Assembly: GCF_029338515.1 (NCBI RefSeq)
Contig: NZ_CP119988.1
Location: 2,604,001 to 2,668,000, forward strand
From: Haloglomus litoreum
GTDB taxonomy: Archaea; Halobacteriota; Halobacteria; Halobacteriales; Haloarculaceae
Reading direction: 5' to 3'
DNA: 64,000 bases
A program made the translations under genes and the position numbers. Shown piece after piece: positions 1 to 8,405 of the stretch (positions within the stretch are counted from its first letter, which is position 1; every line of letters begins with the position of its first letter). The notes below the pieces were generated by a model that ran no database searches, was not told where the DNA came from, and worked only from the letters and a program-made list of their open reading frames with translations.

Positions 1-233
1 ATCCGCTCGATGGTCGACTCGGCGTCGGCCAGCGCGGTCTCGCCCTCCTGCTCCAGCATGGACGCGATACCCTCGTAGGAGGACTCCATGGGCAGGTCCG
101 CGAACGAGGCCGTGTTGATTACGTACAGCAGGTGGAGGGTCGCGCCGTGCTCGTCGGCCAGTGCCGCCGCGTGCTCCACGACGCGTTCGGTGCCCGGGGA
201 GCCATCGGTCGGGACCAGGATGTCGGCGTACAT
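1..233 (-). CDS. Universal stress protein (UspA family), C-terminus cut by window edge
   Basis: Reading the minus strand from the ATG at 233 gives 77 residues beginning MYADILVPTDGS, the usual start of a UspA-fold protein (strand 1 plus the nucleotide-loop Asp). A valine/alanine-rich helix and LHLLYVIN strand follow. The ATP-binding GxxG-(9)-G(S/T) motif would lie in the missing part, so ATP binding cannot be judged. A TATA-like A/T patch (minus-strand ACTAAAAC, plus 262-269) sits about 30 bases upstream. UspA proteins act in the cytoplasm in stress physiology; the exact role is unknown. It is divergent from the TrxB-like gene. Confidence 0.85.
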   Translation of the reverse strand, partial: MYADILVPTDGSPGTERVVEHAAALADEHGATLHLLYVINTASFADLPMESSYEGIASMLEQEGETALADAESTIER

Positions 234-370
234 GCGTCTAGGCTGGCGTAGCACGGGCGGGGTTTTAGTCGTGTGCCACGCCCCCATTTCCCCCACCATC
301 CCCTGCTACAGCCGTCACAGAAGCGATTTCGCTACCTCGCCTGTGCGGCGGGAGAGCCGGAGGGGCGTGA

Positions 371-377
371 TTTATTA
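371..377 (+). promoter_or_regulatory. TATA-like box of the TrxB-like gene
   Basis: TTTATTA lies 25-31 bases before the ATG at 402, the spacing expected of a leaderless archaeal transcript. It supports 402 as the start over the upstream in-frame ATG at 273. Confidence 0.6.
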
Positions 378-401
378 CGGCTTCGTGGCCTACCGGCGGG
401 C

Positions 402-1463
402 ATGAGCGAAGACGACATCGAGCACCGGCGCCTCATCGTCGCCGGCACCGGGATGGCAGGACTGACGGCGGCGATCTACGCCGGGCGGTCGAACAACGAG
501 CCGCTGGTGCTGGAGGGCGACGAACCCGGCGGCCAGCTCACGCTGACGACCGACGTGGCCAACTACACCGGCTTCCCCGAGGGCATCTCCGGGCCGGACC
601 TCATCAACAACGCGAAGGAGCAGGCGAAGCAGTTCGGCGCGACGGTCGACCACGGCATCGTCACGAACGTCGAGAAGCGCGACGACGGCGCGTTCCGTGT
701 CGAACTGAAGGACGGCACCGTCTACACGACGGACGCGTTCATCGTCGCCTCGGGTGCCTCCGCGCGGACCCTCGGCGTCCCGGGCGAGGAGACGATGATG
801 GGCTACGGGCTCTCGACGTGTGCGACCTGTGACGGCGCGTTCTTCCGCGACGAGGACATGCTGGTCGTGGGCGGCGGCGACGCCGCAATGGAGGAGGCCC
901 ACTTCCTCACCAAGTTCGCCGACACCGTCTACCTGGCCCACCGCCGCGAGGAGTTCCGCGCCGAGGACTACTGGATCGACCGCGTGATGGAGAAGGTCGA
1001 CGCCGGCGAGATCGAGATCATGCGGAACACGGAGCTGCTGGAGATCCACGGCACCCAGGCGGAGGGCGTCGACCACGTCACGCTCGCGCGCAACGAGACC
1101 GGTCACCCCAAGGAGAACCTCGACGACCCCGACACCGAGCAGTTCGACATGGATGTCGGCGCCGTCTTCTACGCCATCGGCCACACGCCGAACACCGACT
1201 ACCTCGAGGGGACCGGCGTCGAGATGGACGACGAGGGCTACCTGGAGACGCAGGGCGGCGACGGCGGCGGGCAGACCGCCACCGCCGTCGAGGGGCTGTT
1301 CGGTGCCGGCGACGTGGTCGACTACCACTACCAGCAGGCCGTGACAGCGGCGGGGATGGGCTGCAAGGCCGCCATCGACGCCGACGGCTACCTGGAGGAC
1401 CGCGAACGCGCGGGCGAACTCGGCGTGCGGGACGCCGAACCGGAGGCGGCCGCCGACGACTGA
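402..1463 (+). CDS. trxB: FAD-dependent pyridine nucleotide-disulfide oxidoreductase, thioredoxin reductase-like
   Basis: 353 residues. An N-terminal FAD dinucleotide motif (VAGTGMAGLTAA, about residues 14-25) is followed by GGQL, the redox pair C140-A-T-C143 with Asp next to it, a second nucleotide-binding motif (VVGGGDAAMEEA) and a C-terminal FAD-contact segment (GLFGAGDVVD). This is the order of low-molecular-weight thioredoxin reductases, which pass electrons from a nicotinamide or F420-type donor through FAD to thioredoxin. An acidic insertion near residue 230-250 and an Asp/Glu/Ala tail suit a halophile. The donor cannot be told from the sequence; ferredoxin-NADP reductase-like members share this fold, but the CATC pair argues for disulfide reduction. 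Confidence 0.88.
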   Translation: MSEDDIEHRRLIVAGTGMAGLTAAIYAGRSNNEPLVLEGDEPGGQLTLTTDVANYTGFPEGISGPDLINNAKEQAKQFGATVDHGIVTNVEKRDDGAFRVELKDGTVYTTDAFIVASGASARTLGVPGEETMMGYGLSTCATCDGAFFRDEDMLVVGGGDAAMEEAHFLTKFADTVYLAHRREEFRAEDYWIDRVMEKVDAGEIEIMRNTELLEIHGTQAEGVDHVTLARNETGHPKENLDDPDTEQFDMDVGAVFYAIGHTPNTDYLEGTGVEMDDEGYLETQGGDGGGQTATAVEGLFGAGDVVDYHYQQAVTAAGMGCKAAIDADGYLEDRERAGELGVRDAEPEAAADD

Positions 1464-1608
1464 TCGGCGCGGTTCTCACGCCCGGGGTCGCTGGGCTTCT
1501 GCCTCTGATGAACCGCTCACCGTCTGAGAGCCATCCATTTCGGGCCTTCTACGTTATCGAGATAGATCCAACGCGTGAGAGTGGAGGTACGGTGGCATAC
1601 AGCGGTGA

Positions 1609-2499
1609 GTGGTGGTCGTGACGTTCTTGGGATTCGAACCTGTTCGCCACTCTGTGCGCGATTCCGCCCTCTCGCTGACGCTGTGTGTGCTTCTCGTCCT
1701 CTCGGGCTGTAGCCTGTTCGGAGGAGCGGGTACCCCGACCGCGACGGACGGACCAGCATCGCCGACCGGCACACCGACGCCGACGTTCGGGCCGGCGGTG
1801 TACGACGCGGCCGACGCCGCGGCCTCGACCGATCGCCTCCGCGAGGCCGGGTCGTGGAACGCGACGCTCACGACCCGGTACGAGTCCAACCGGTCGCGGC
1901 CTGACCTCGACGAGTACCCCATCGAACTGGCACTCCGGGCGAACGCCTCGGTGGGCCACCTGCAGGTCACGGAGCGCCGCGCGGACGGCCGCGTCGAGAC
2001 CACGTTCGTCGACGACTCCGGTGGCTACGTCCGCGAGCGGTCGGCCGACGGCGACGTGGACTACCGGTGGGCCTCCCGGCCGAACGACACCCTCCTCGTC
2101 GACGCACTCACCTACCGGGCGCTCGCGGGCACGCAGCTCCGGTACGTCGACGACCCCGGCGAGTTGCCGTTGGCGAAGGTCGGCTACGAGCGCGTCGACG
2201 ACGAGGTCGTCGCGGTGTACGAGGCCAACGCCAGCGAGTCCGGGTTCGACCCGGACCGGTCGCTGCTGGTGCCGGAGGAGGCCAGGCTCGTGCAGTACGA
2301 GCAGCGACTCACGCTCGCCAGCGACGGCCGGCTCGTCGGCCGGACCGTCACCGTCGAGTGGGTCCACCCGGACCGCGAGGAGCGCGTGACCTACCAGCGG
2401 TCCTTCCGGCTCGGGGCGGTCGATGGTGTCACCGTCGAGCGACCGGGCTGGGTCGACGAAGCCCGGCAGACAGCGGACGAGTCCGCGGAGGAGAACTGA
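1609..2499 (+). CDS. Putative haloarchaeal lipoprotein, paralogue of the one at 38442
   Basis: 296 residues from GTG 1609 (GTG 1612 and 1618 are equally possible; no ATG fits). A hydrophobic segment ends in the lipobox LSGC (Cys about 34), then a Thr/Pro/Gly-rich linker, so the mature protein is probably lipid-anchored outside the membrane. The rest is a beta-rich domain with many N-x-S/T sites and no catalytic motif. It ends in a VERPGW motif also present in the lipoprotein at 38442-39344; both share a central YEAN/TYRALAG-like fold pattern, so I infer one family. Function unknown. Confidence 0.75.
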   Translation: MVVVTFLGFEPVRHSVRDSALSLTLCVLLVLSGCSLFGGAGTPTATDGPASPTGTPTPTFGPAVYDAADAAASTDRLREAGSWNATLTTRYESNRSRPDLDEYPIELALRANASVGHLQVTERRADGRVETTFVDDSGGYVRERSADGDVDYRWASRPNDTLLVDALTYRALAGTQLRYVDDPGELPLAKVGYERVDDEVVAVYEANASESGFDPDRSLLVPEEARLVQYEQRLTLASDGRLVGRTVTVEWVHPDREERVTYQRSFRLGAVDGVTVERPGWVDEARQTADESAEEN

Positions 2500-2521
2500 T
2501 TCCGCGGGGGTCAGAGGCCGT

Positions 2522-3481
2522 TCAGTACTCGGGCACCCGCGCCAGCCACTGCTCCGGGTTGTCCAGTTCCTCGTCGGTCGGCAGCAGGTCGGGGTCCGAC
2601 CAGACGACGCCCGCCGCCTCGACGCTGCGAGCGTCCGCGACGGCGTCGAAGAACGCCTTGCCGCGCTCGTACTGGCGGCGCTTCATCCCCAGGCCCAGCA
2701 GCCGGCGGACCAGTTTCGAGAGCGGGCCCCGCCCCGAACGGCGAGCCTCCAGTTTCGCACGGAGGTCCTCGTACTCGTCGTCGAACGCGCGGTCCATGAT
2801 GAGCTCGGCGTAGCCCTCGACGGAGGTCATCACGGTGTCGAGTTCGCCGATGGCCTCGCGGTTGAGGCTCCCCTCCGTGAGGTCGTCGACGGCGTTCTCC
2901 ATCCGCGATTCCAGGTGCTCGGAGAGCCACGGCGCGGCGCCGAACTCGGCGGCGTGGGTCACCTCGTGGAACGCGATCCAGCGCCGGAACCGCTCGGTCT
3001 CGACGTCCAGCGAGTCGGCCACCCGCTCGATGTTGGGGTGGACGAAGTAGAGCGCGTGGTCGTCGCCGTCCGCGAGCAGGAGCGGGTCGTACTGCCCGAG
3101 GACGTTGTTCGCGAGGAAGCTCAGCATCACGGCCATCGAGCCGGTGTTGGTCGTCCGGGCGATGCCGAACGCGTCCGTCTCGAGGTCCGCCAGCGGCTCC
3201 ATCACGCGCCGGAAGGTGGCGATGTTGGCGTCGATCCAGTGGTGGCGGTGCTGGACCTCGACGGTCTCGGGCAGGTCGAAGCCCAGTCCCGTCACCTCGC
3301 GGACGCGGTTGCGGGCGTCGCGGACGTCGGTCGCGTACCCCTCGCGCTCCTCGGGCGTGAGCTCGATGTTGCCGGGGCTGACGGTCGCCTTCGCCGCGTC
3401 CGCGGCGCCGTTCCAGTCCACCGGGCCGTCACCGCTCCGCGGGGCGTCCGCCACCGCCCGTATCGCGCCGAAAATCGTCAT
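2522..3481 (-). CDS. Zinc-dependent metalloprotease-like protein (zincin_2 / DUF2342 family)
   Basis: 319 residues from ATG 3481. The zincin motif HEVTH is at residues 172-176 in a helix (WIAFHEVTHAAEF), with a downstream SVEGYAELIMD helix that should carry the third ligand. The N-terminal half contains the family's long helical region with GIARTTNTGSM. This family was first noted in actinobacteria as F420-biosynthesis-associated; haloarchaea also make F420, but no F420 gene is adjacent here. No signal peptide or membrane helix, so probably cytoplasmic. Substrate unknown. It is convergent with the lipoprotein gene upstream (22-base gap). Confidence 0.8.
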   Translation of the reverse strand: MTIFGAIRAVADAPRSGDGPVDWNGAADAAKATVSPGNIELTPEEREGYATDVRDARNRVREVTGLGFDLPETVEVQHRHHWIDANIATFRRVMEPLADLETDAFGIARTTNTGSMAVMLSFLANNVLGQYDPLLLADGDDHALYFVHPNIERVADSLDVETERFRRWIAFHEVTHAAEFGAAPWLSEHLESRMENAVDDLTEGSLNREAIGELDTVMTSVEGYAELIMDRAFDDEYEDLRAKLEARRSGRGPLSKLVRRLLGLGMKRRQYERGKAFFDAVADARSVEAAGVVWSDPDLLPTDEELDNPEQWLARVPEY

Positions 3482-3656
3482 ACGATAGGTAGCCGTGTTC
3501 GGGTCAAATGCCTTCCGGCAGATGCGGGTATTGGCGGTGCGGATGGTTCCCGTGTTGGTACCTTCTCAGTTGAGACGCTGACGGCTCAGGCAGCAGCCTG
3601 TCGAAGGCCTCCGTACGCTCTCGCGACAATGGCGACAGCGACAACAGAACCGGGTA

Positions 3657-3772
3657 GAAAGCCCCCGCCCGCTCGACGTTCCGGGGCTCGCTGCGCTCCT
3701 CGGTCGCTCACTCCGTTCGCTCCCTGCGGTGCTTACTTCGCCCGGGAACGGTCGAGGCGGGCGGCCCCTTTC
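3657..3772. repeat. 116-bp imperfect palindromic element
   Basis: The left arm 3657-3686 starts GAAAGCCCCCGCCCGCTCGAC and the right arm 3741-3772 is its imperfect reverse complement (GAAAGGGGCCGCCCG on the other strand). The two arms share about 25 of 30 positions with small bulges. The loop is the low-complexity TCGCTCACTCCGTTCGCT type of sequence common in haloarchaeal spacers. It may be an interspersed repeat; only a genome search can tell. Confidence 0.55.
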
Positions 3773-4008
3773 AGTCCCGCCCTGTTGCTGGTTGCACCGA
3801 GCGTTCACACGTGGTGGTTCCAGTGGAGTGCTAGTGGCCCCACACCTCCCCGCGCTCGCGCTGAGGTGTTCCGGCACGCTCGCTAGCGCTCGCGGCCTCC
3901 ACAGAGCGAGCGCGAGCGCGCTTCCTGATCCCGGAACCGGCTGGCCGACCCTGCTGCTCGGCTGGTGCGTGCCAGCCCCGTCAGTCGCACCGGCGCGCGC
4001 TGGCTGCC

Positions 4009-4057
4009 GACGACAGCCCTCGCGAGCGGCCTCGTGCCGCGAGCTCCGGCTGTCGTC
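4009..4057. repeat. Hairpin with perfect 10-bp outer stem
   Basis: GACGACAGCC (4009-4018) pairs with GGCTGTCGTC (4048-4057). The enclosed bases contain a second nested CTCGCG/CGCGAG pairing. Confidence 0.6.
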
Positions 4058-4202
4058 TGCCACCTCTAAGCGCGCGAGGGCTGAGACGCGCAGCGAAGCG
4101 AGCATCGCAGGCGGCTGGGGAGGCGTGAGGCCCACGACCCGACTGACCAACGTGCTGTCCTGGCGGACTCGAAGGTGAGCCGAGCGAAGCGAGGCGAACG
4201 TC

Positions 4203-4220
4203 GTCAGAGCTTGCTCTGAC
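4203..4220. repeat. Perfect 8-bp inverted repeat with TT loop
   Basis: GTCAGAGC-TT-GCTCTGAC. No T-tract follows, so it is not a typical archaeal terminator; it is part of the repeat-rich spacer. Confidence 0.6.
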
Positions 4221-4580
4221 GGAAGGCGAGCGCTCTCGACCCGGCCCCGACGACGTAAGCACCGCAAGGCGCCTTTGGCGCCCGAGGAGCGCAGCAAGGC
4301 GCGGCCGGTCGAGAGCGCGAGGGCTTCGTAGGTGGTTCCGTTATCGTCGTGGCCGCAGTTGTCGTAGAGCGTGAAGGCTTCGGGGATTGGTGACTCGGTG
4401 AGTAGGTAATGTTGGGATATACTAGAAATAGTGACTGTTCATAGAATAAATATATCTTTTATTCACTTATTTACCATGTGATTACTAAAATTCAGCACTA
4501 CCGGACGAACAACCCATCCCGTTCCACTTCCACTCCGGGGTGGCAAGCTTCAGACCCCCGGCCGCCATACACCCGTACAG

Positions 4581-5978
4581 ATGCCCGAGCGCGCGGAACT
4601 CCCGGGGGCGCCAGAGCCCGAGGACCGCGTGGTCGCGCACGTGGACATGGACTGTTTCTACGCGGCCTGCGAGCGGCTCCGCGAGCCCGAACTCCGGGGT
4701 GAACCCGTCGTCGTCGGAATGGGGTACGAGCCGGGCGAGACCATCGGCGCCGTCGCCACCGCCTCCTACGAGGCCCGCGAGTTCGGCGTCGAGAGCGCGA
4801 TGCCCATCGAGCACGCGCTGCAGCAGCTCCCCCGCCGAGCCGACAGGGACCCCGATGACGAGGGTGCCCCCGACGAATCGGGCTTCTACCGGCCCGTCGA
4901 CATGGCGTTCTACGAGGAGACGGCGAGCGAGGTGAAGGCCATCCTGCACGACGCGGCCGAGACGGTCCGGGAGGTGAGCATCGACGAGGCGTACCTCGAC
5001 CTCACACCGGAGGGGTGGGACGGCGCCCGGGCGGCCGTCGAGCGGCTGCGCGAGCGCATCCGCGAGGAGGTCGGCGTCGTCGCCAGCGTCGGGGTCGCGC
5101 CGAACATGTCCACCGCCAAGATCGCCTCCGACCACGAGAAGCCCGACGGCCTCGTCGTCGTCCGCCCCGACGAGGTGCGCGACTTCCTCGCACCCATCCC
5201 GGTCGAGGACCTGCACGGCGTCGGGCCCGTCACGGCCCGGACGCTGCGCGAGCGCGGCATCGAGACCGCGGGGGACGTGGCCGGCGCCGACCCCGTCGCG
5301 CTGGAGCGTGAGTTCGGCGAGCGCGGCCGGGAGCTGTACGACCGGGCGCGGGGGCGCGACGACCGCGCGGTCGAGCCGCAGGGGCGCTCGAAGAGCATCT
5401 CCAGCGAGTCCGCCCTCGAACCGACCGAGGACACGGGGACGAAGCGCGACCTCGTCCGCTCGCTCGCGGCCGACGTGGCCGAGCGGGCCCGCGCGAAGGA
5501 CGCGCTCTACCGCACCATCGGCGTGAAGGTCGTCCAGCCGCCGTTCGACGTGAACACGCGCGCTCGGTCGCTGTCCGGCCCCGTGGACGACCCCGACCTC
5601 GTGGAGGCGGTCGCGCTGGACCTCCTGACGGAGTTCGAGGACAGCAGGGTCCGGAAGCTCGGTGTCCGTGTCTCGAACCTCGACTTCACGGCGGCCGAGC
5701 AGGCGACCATCGACGGCTGGGGAGGTCCGGGAACGACCGACGGCGCGGACGGCGATGCGGGGACGGCCGGCGGCGACCCGACCGACGGCGGCCAGGAGAC
5801 CATCGACGGCTGGAGCGAGGTCGAGGCGTCGGCGCGTGGCACCGACGAAGGCGAGGGGGCGGCCGCACGCGCCGACGCAACGAGTGGGTCGCCCCAGGGC
5901 ACCGACGACTCCGGAGCGGAGCGGACCCGGCATGTCAGGTGGGGCCAGACCCGCCTGCCCGAGTTCGCCGACGAGTGA
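4581..5978 (+). CDS. dinB: DNA polymerase IV, Y-family translesion polymerase
   Basis: 465 residues from ATG 4581. Catalytic carboxylates of a Y-family palm are visible: D22-M-D24 in HVDMDCFYAACE and D135-E136 in SIDEAYLDLT. The thumb helix-hairpin-helix (GVGPVTARTLRERG) and little-finger domain follow to about residue 370. It copies damaged DNA at the fork. The last 95 residues are a disordered Gly/Asp-rich tail holding three PCNA-binding-like peptides: QATIDGW (374-380), QETIDGW (405-411) and QTRLPEF (456-462). The usual family has one; three suggest multivalent clamp recruitment (inference). It is followed by rqcH on the same strand after 68 bases. Confidence 0.93.
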   Translation: MPERAELPGAPEPEDRVVAHVDMDCFYAACERLREPELRGEPVVVGMGYEPGETIGAVATASYEAREFGVESAMPIEHALQQLPRRADRDPDDEGAPDESGFYRPVDMAFYEETASEVKAILHDAAETVREVSIDEAYLDLTPEGWDGARAAVERLRERIREEVGVVASVGVAPNMSTAKIASDHEKPDGLVVVRPDEVRDFLAPIPVEDLHGVGPVTARTLRERGIETAGDVAGADPVALEREFGERGRELYDRARGRDDRAVEPQGRSKSISSESALEPTEDTGTKRDLVRSLAADVAERARAKDALYRTIGVKVVQPPFDVNTRARSLSGPVDDPDLVEAVALDLLTEFEDSRVRKLGVRVSNLDFTAAEQATIDGWGGPGTTDGADGDAGTAGGDPTDGGQETIDGWSEVEASARGTDEGEGAAARADATSGSPQGTDDSGAERTRHVRWGQTRLPEFADE

Positions 5979-6046
5979 GCGGGGGCCGCGTGGGCCGCGG
6001 AAACCGGACCCGACACGCCTATCCGGGCGACCGCCGCAGTCCGGGC

Positions 6047-8260
6047 ATGGAGCAGAAACGCGCCCTGACCAGTGTGGACTGTGCGGCACTGGTCCGCGAA
6101 CTCCGGAGCTACCGGGGGGCCAAGCTGGACAAGGCCTACCTCTACGAGGACGACCTCGTCCGGCTGAAGCTCCGGGACTTCGACGCCGGGCGACTGGAGC
6201 TGCTGGCCGAGGTCCGGGACCCCAAACGGGTCCACCTCGTCGCCCCCGAGATGGTCCCGGACGCGCCGGGGCGGCCGCCCAACTTCGCGATGATGCTGCG
6301 CAACCGGCTGTCGGGCGCCGACCTCGTCGACGTGCGCCAGTTCGAGTTCGACCGTATCATCAGCATCGAGTTCGAGCGCGACGACGAGAACACCACCCTC
6401 GTCTTCGAGCTGTTCGGCGACGGCAACGTCGCGGTGCTGGACCCCGAGCGCGAGGTCGTCTCCTCGCTCGACACCGTCCGCCTCAAATCCCGGACCGTCG
6501 CCCCCGGCTCCACCTACGACTTCCCCGACTCGCGGTTCGACCCCCTCCAGGCCGACCAGGAGTCGTTCGCCCGCCGGATGGCCCAGTCCGACTCCGACAT
6601 CGTCCGCACCGTCGCGACGCAACTCAACTTCGGTGGCCTCTGGGCAGAGGAGCTCTGTCGGCGCGCCGGCGTCGAGATGAACAAGGACATCGCCGCCGCC
6701 GAGCGCGAGGAGTACGACGCCCTCTACGACGCATGGGACCGCCTCCGGGCACGCATCAAGGAGGGTGACCTCGACCCCCGCGTCTACACCGAGGCCGTCG
6801 AGACGGAGACGGGCGACGATGGGGGCGGGGACGACGAGGAGGTGGCGACCGACGAGTCGTCCGACGGGGACACCCCGCGGCGCGTGGTGGACGTGACGCC
6901 CGTCCCCATGGAGGAGCACGAGGCTGCGGGCCTCCACGCCGAGGCGTTCGACGACTTCAACGAGGCACTGGCGGACTACTTCCACCGGCTGGAACACGAG
7001 TCCGTCGGCGGGGGAGGTGGCGGCGGTGGCGGCGGCCGCGACCGCCCGGACTTCGAGTCCGAGATCGCCAAGCACGAGCGCATCATCGCACAGCAGGAGG
7101 GCGCCATCGAGGAGTTCGAGCAGCAGGCCCAGCGGGAGCGCGAGAAGGCCGAACTGCTGTACGCCAACTACGACCTCGTCGACGATGTCCTCTCGACGGT
7201 GCGTGACGCGCGTGCCGAGGACCGCTCCTGGGACGCCATCGAGGAGCGCTTCGCCGAGGGCGCCGAGCGTGGCATCCCGGCCGCCGAGGCCGTCGTCGGG
7301 GTGAGTGGCGCCGAGGGGACCGTCACGCTCGCGCTGGACGACCACGAGGTGACCGTCGAGGTCGCCGACGGCCTCGAGAAGAACGCCGACCGGCTCTACA
7401 CCGAGGCCAAGCGGATCGCCGAGAAGAAGGAGGGCGCCCTGGCCGCCATCGAGGACACCCGCGAGGACCTCGAGGCGGTGAAGCAGCGCCGCGAGGAGTG
7501 GGAGGCCAGCGACGCGGCCGAGAGCGGATCGGTGGACGAGGCCGACGAGGCCGACGAGACGAGCGACGAGGAGTGGCTCCGGCGGAGTTCCATCCCCATC
7601 CGGAGCGACGAGAAGTGGTTCGAGCGGTTCCGCTGGTTCCACACCTCGGACGACTTCCTCGTCATCGGGGGCCGCAACGCCGACCAGAACGAGGAACTCG
7701 TCAAGAAGTACATGGACCGCGGGGACCTGTTCTTCCACACGCAGGCCCATGGCGGGCCCGTGACGGTCCTGAAGGCGACGGGCCCCAGCGAGGCTGCCCA
7801 GGACATCGACATCCCCGAGCGGTCGAAGCGCGAGGCCGCGCAGTTCGCCGTCGCCTATTCGTCCGTGTGGAAGGACGGGCGCTACGCGGGCGACGCCTAC
7901 ATGGTGAGCCCCGACCAGGTGTCGAAGACGCCCGAGTCCGGCGAGTACCTGGAGAAGGGCGGGTTCGCGGTACGTGGCGACCGGACCTACTTCGAGGACG
8001 TGGAGGCCGAGGTGGCCGTCGGTATCCAGGTCGAGCCCGAGTCGCGGGTCGTCGGCGGCCCGCCCGACCCCATCGAGGAGCGGACGGTGACGAGCATCCG
8101 GCTGGAGCCCGGGCAGTACGCCCAGAACGACATCGCGAAGATGATCTACCGGGAGTTCCGCGAGCGGTTCGCCGACCAGTCGTTCGTCCGGAAGGTGGCC
8201 AGCGCCGACCGCGTCCAGGAGTTCTGCCCCCCCGGCGGCTCGACGATGGTCGACGAGTAG
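6047..8260 (+). CDS. rqcH: Ribosome-associated quality-control protein RqcH (NEMF/Rqc2/FbpA family)
   Basis: 737 residues from ATG 6047; an A/T patch (CCTATCC) 28 bases upstream supports this start. NFACT-N domain at residues 1 to about 115 carries D11 and the D102-R103 pair, matching the conserved Asp and DR residues needed for C-terminal tailing of stalled nascent chains in yeast Rqc2 and bacterial RqcH (assignment by motif position). Charged coiled-coil segments lie about 330-390 and 440-490, and the NFACT-R domain begins near 523 (WFERFRWFHTSDDF). A run of ten glycines (321-330) precedes the coiled coil. The protein binds 60S/50S-type subunits blocked by peptidyl-tRNA. Pelota, which splits the stalled ribosomes, is encoded 1.6 kb downstream. 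Confidence 0.92.
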   Translation: MEQKRALTSVDCAALVRELRSYRGAKLDKAYLYEDDLVRLKLRDFDAGRLELLAEVRDPKRVHLVAPEMVPDAPGRPPNFAMMLRNRLSGADLVDVRQFEFDRIISIEFERDDENTTLVFELFGDGNVAVLDPEREVVSSLDTVRLKSRTVAPGSTYDFPDSRFDPLQADQESFARRMAQSDSDIVRTVATQLNFGGLWAEELCRRAGVEMNKDIAAAEREEYDALYDAWDRLRARIKEGDLDPRVYTEAVETETGDDGGGDDEEVATDESSDGDTPRRVVDVTPVPMEEHEAAGLHAEAFDDFNEALADYFHRLEHESVGGGGGGGGGGRDRPDFESEIAKHERIIAQQEGAIEEFEQQAQREREKAELLYANYDLVDDVLSTVRDARAEDRSWDAIEERFAEGAERGIPAAEAVVGVSGAEGTVTLALDDHEVTVEVADGLEKNADRLYTEAKRIAEKKEGALAAIEDTREDLEAVKQRREEWEASDAAESGSVDEADEADETSDEEWLRRSSIPIRSDEKWFERFRWFHTSDDFLVIGGRNADQNEELVKKYMDRGDLFFHTQAHGGPVTVLKATGPSEAAQDIDIPERSKREAAQFAVAYSSVWKDGRYAGDAYMVSPDQVSKTPESGEYLEKGGFAVRGDRTYFEDVEAEVAVGIQVEPESRVVGGPPDPIEERTVTSIRLEPGQYAQNDIAKMIYREFRERFADQSFVRKVASADRVQEFCPPGGSTMVDE

Positions 8261-8394
8261 GCTCCCGGCGGCCTGCACGGGCCCCAGCAGGGTCGTGCGC
8301 CGGGCCAGCCAGTCGCAGTATAGGTTTATATCCGAGAACGATGTAGCTACTTCAGTTGTAGCGCGCGCGGAACGTTCCGTGTGGCCGGCACAAC

Positions 8395-8398
8395 GGAG
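8395..8398 (+). promoter_or_regulatory. Shine-Dalgarno-like GGAG before the DUF4013 gene
   Basis: GGAG sits 7 bases before ATG 8406, and a TATA-like TATAGGTTTATATC (8319-8332) is about 80 bases upstream. This gene therefore appears to have a real leader, unlike most others in the window. Confidence 0.5.
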
Positions 8399-8405
8399 AG
8401 TCATC

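Larger units (their letters stand above)
3482..4580. other. 1.1-kb gene-free region rich in inverted repeats, ending in an AT-rich island
   Basis: No reading frame here has the codon or acidic composition of its neighbours. The segment 3657-4327 is packed with hairpins: an imperfect 116-bp palindrome (3657-3772), ACACCTC/GAGGTGT (3842-3868), a 10-bp stem 4009-4018/4048-4057 and a perfect 8-bp stem at 4203-4220. Its ends (GAAAGCCC at 3657; reverse complement of a GAAGCCC-type end near 4327) are roughly inverted copies, as in a non-autonomous element. From about 4400 to 4500 composition flips to AT-rich, just before dinB. I see no transposase. Confidence 0.6.

Noticed and set aside
3423-4297. 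Open frames in the repeat-rich spacer (e.g. 3566-4297 minus, 3729-4178 plus)
   Set aside because: Products are Arg/Ser/Ala-rich with no acidic bias, reading through palindromes; no promoter-like box.
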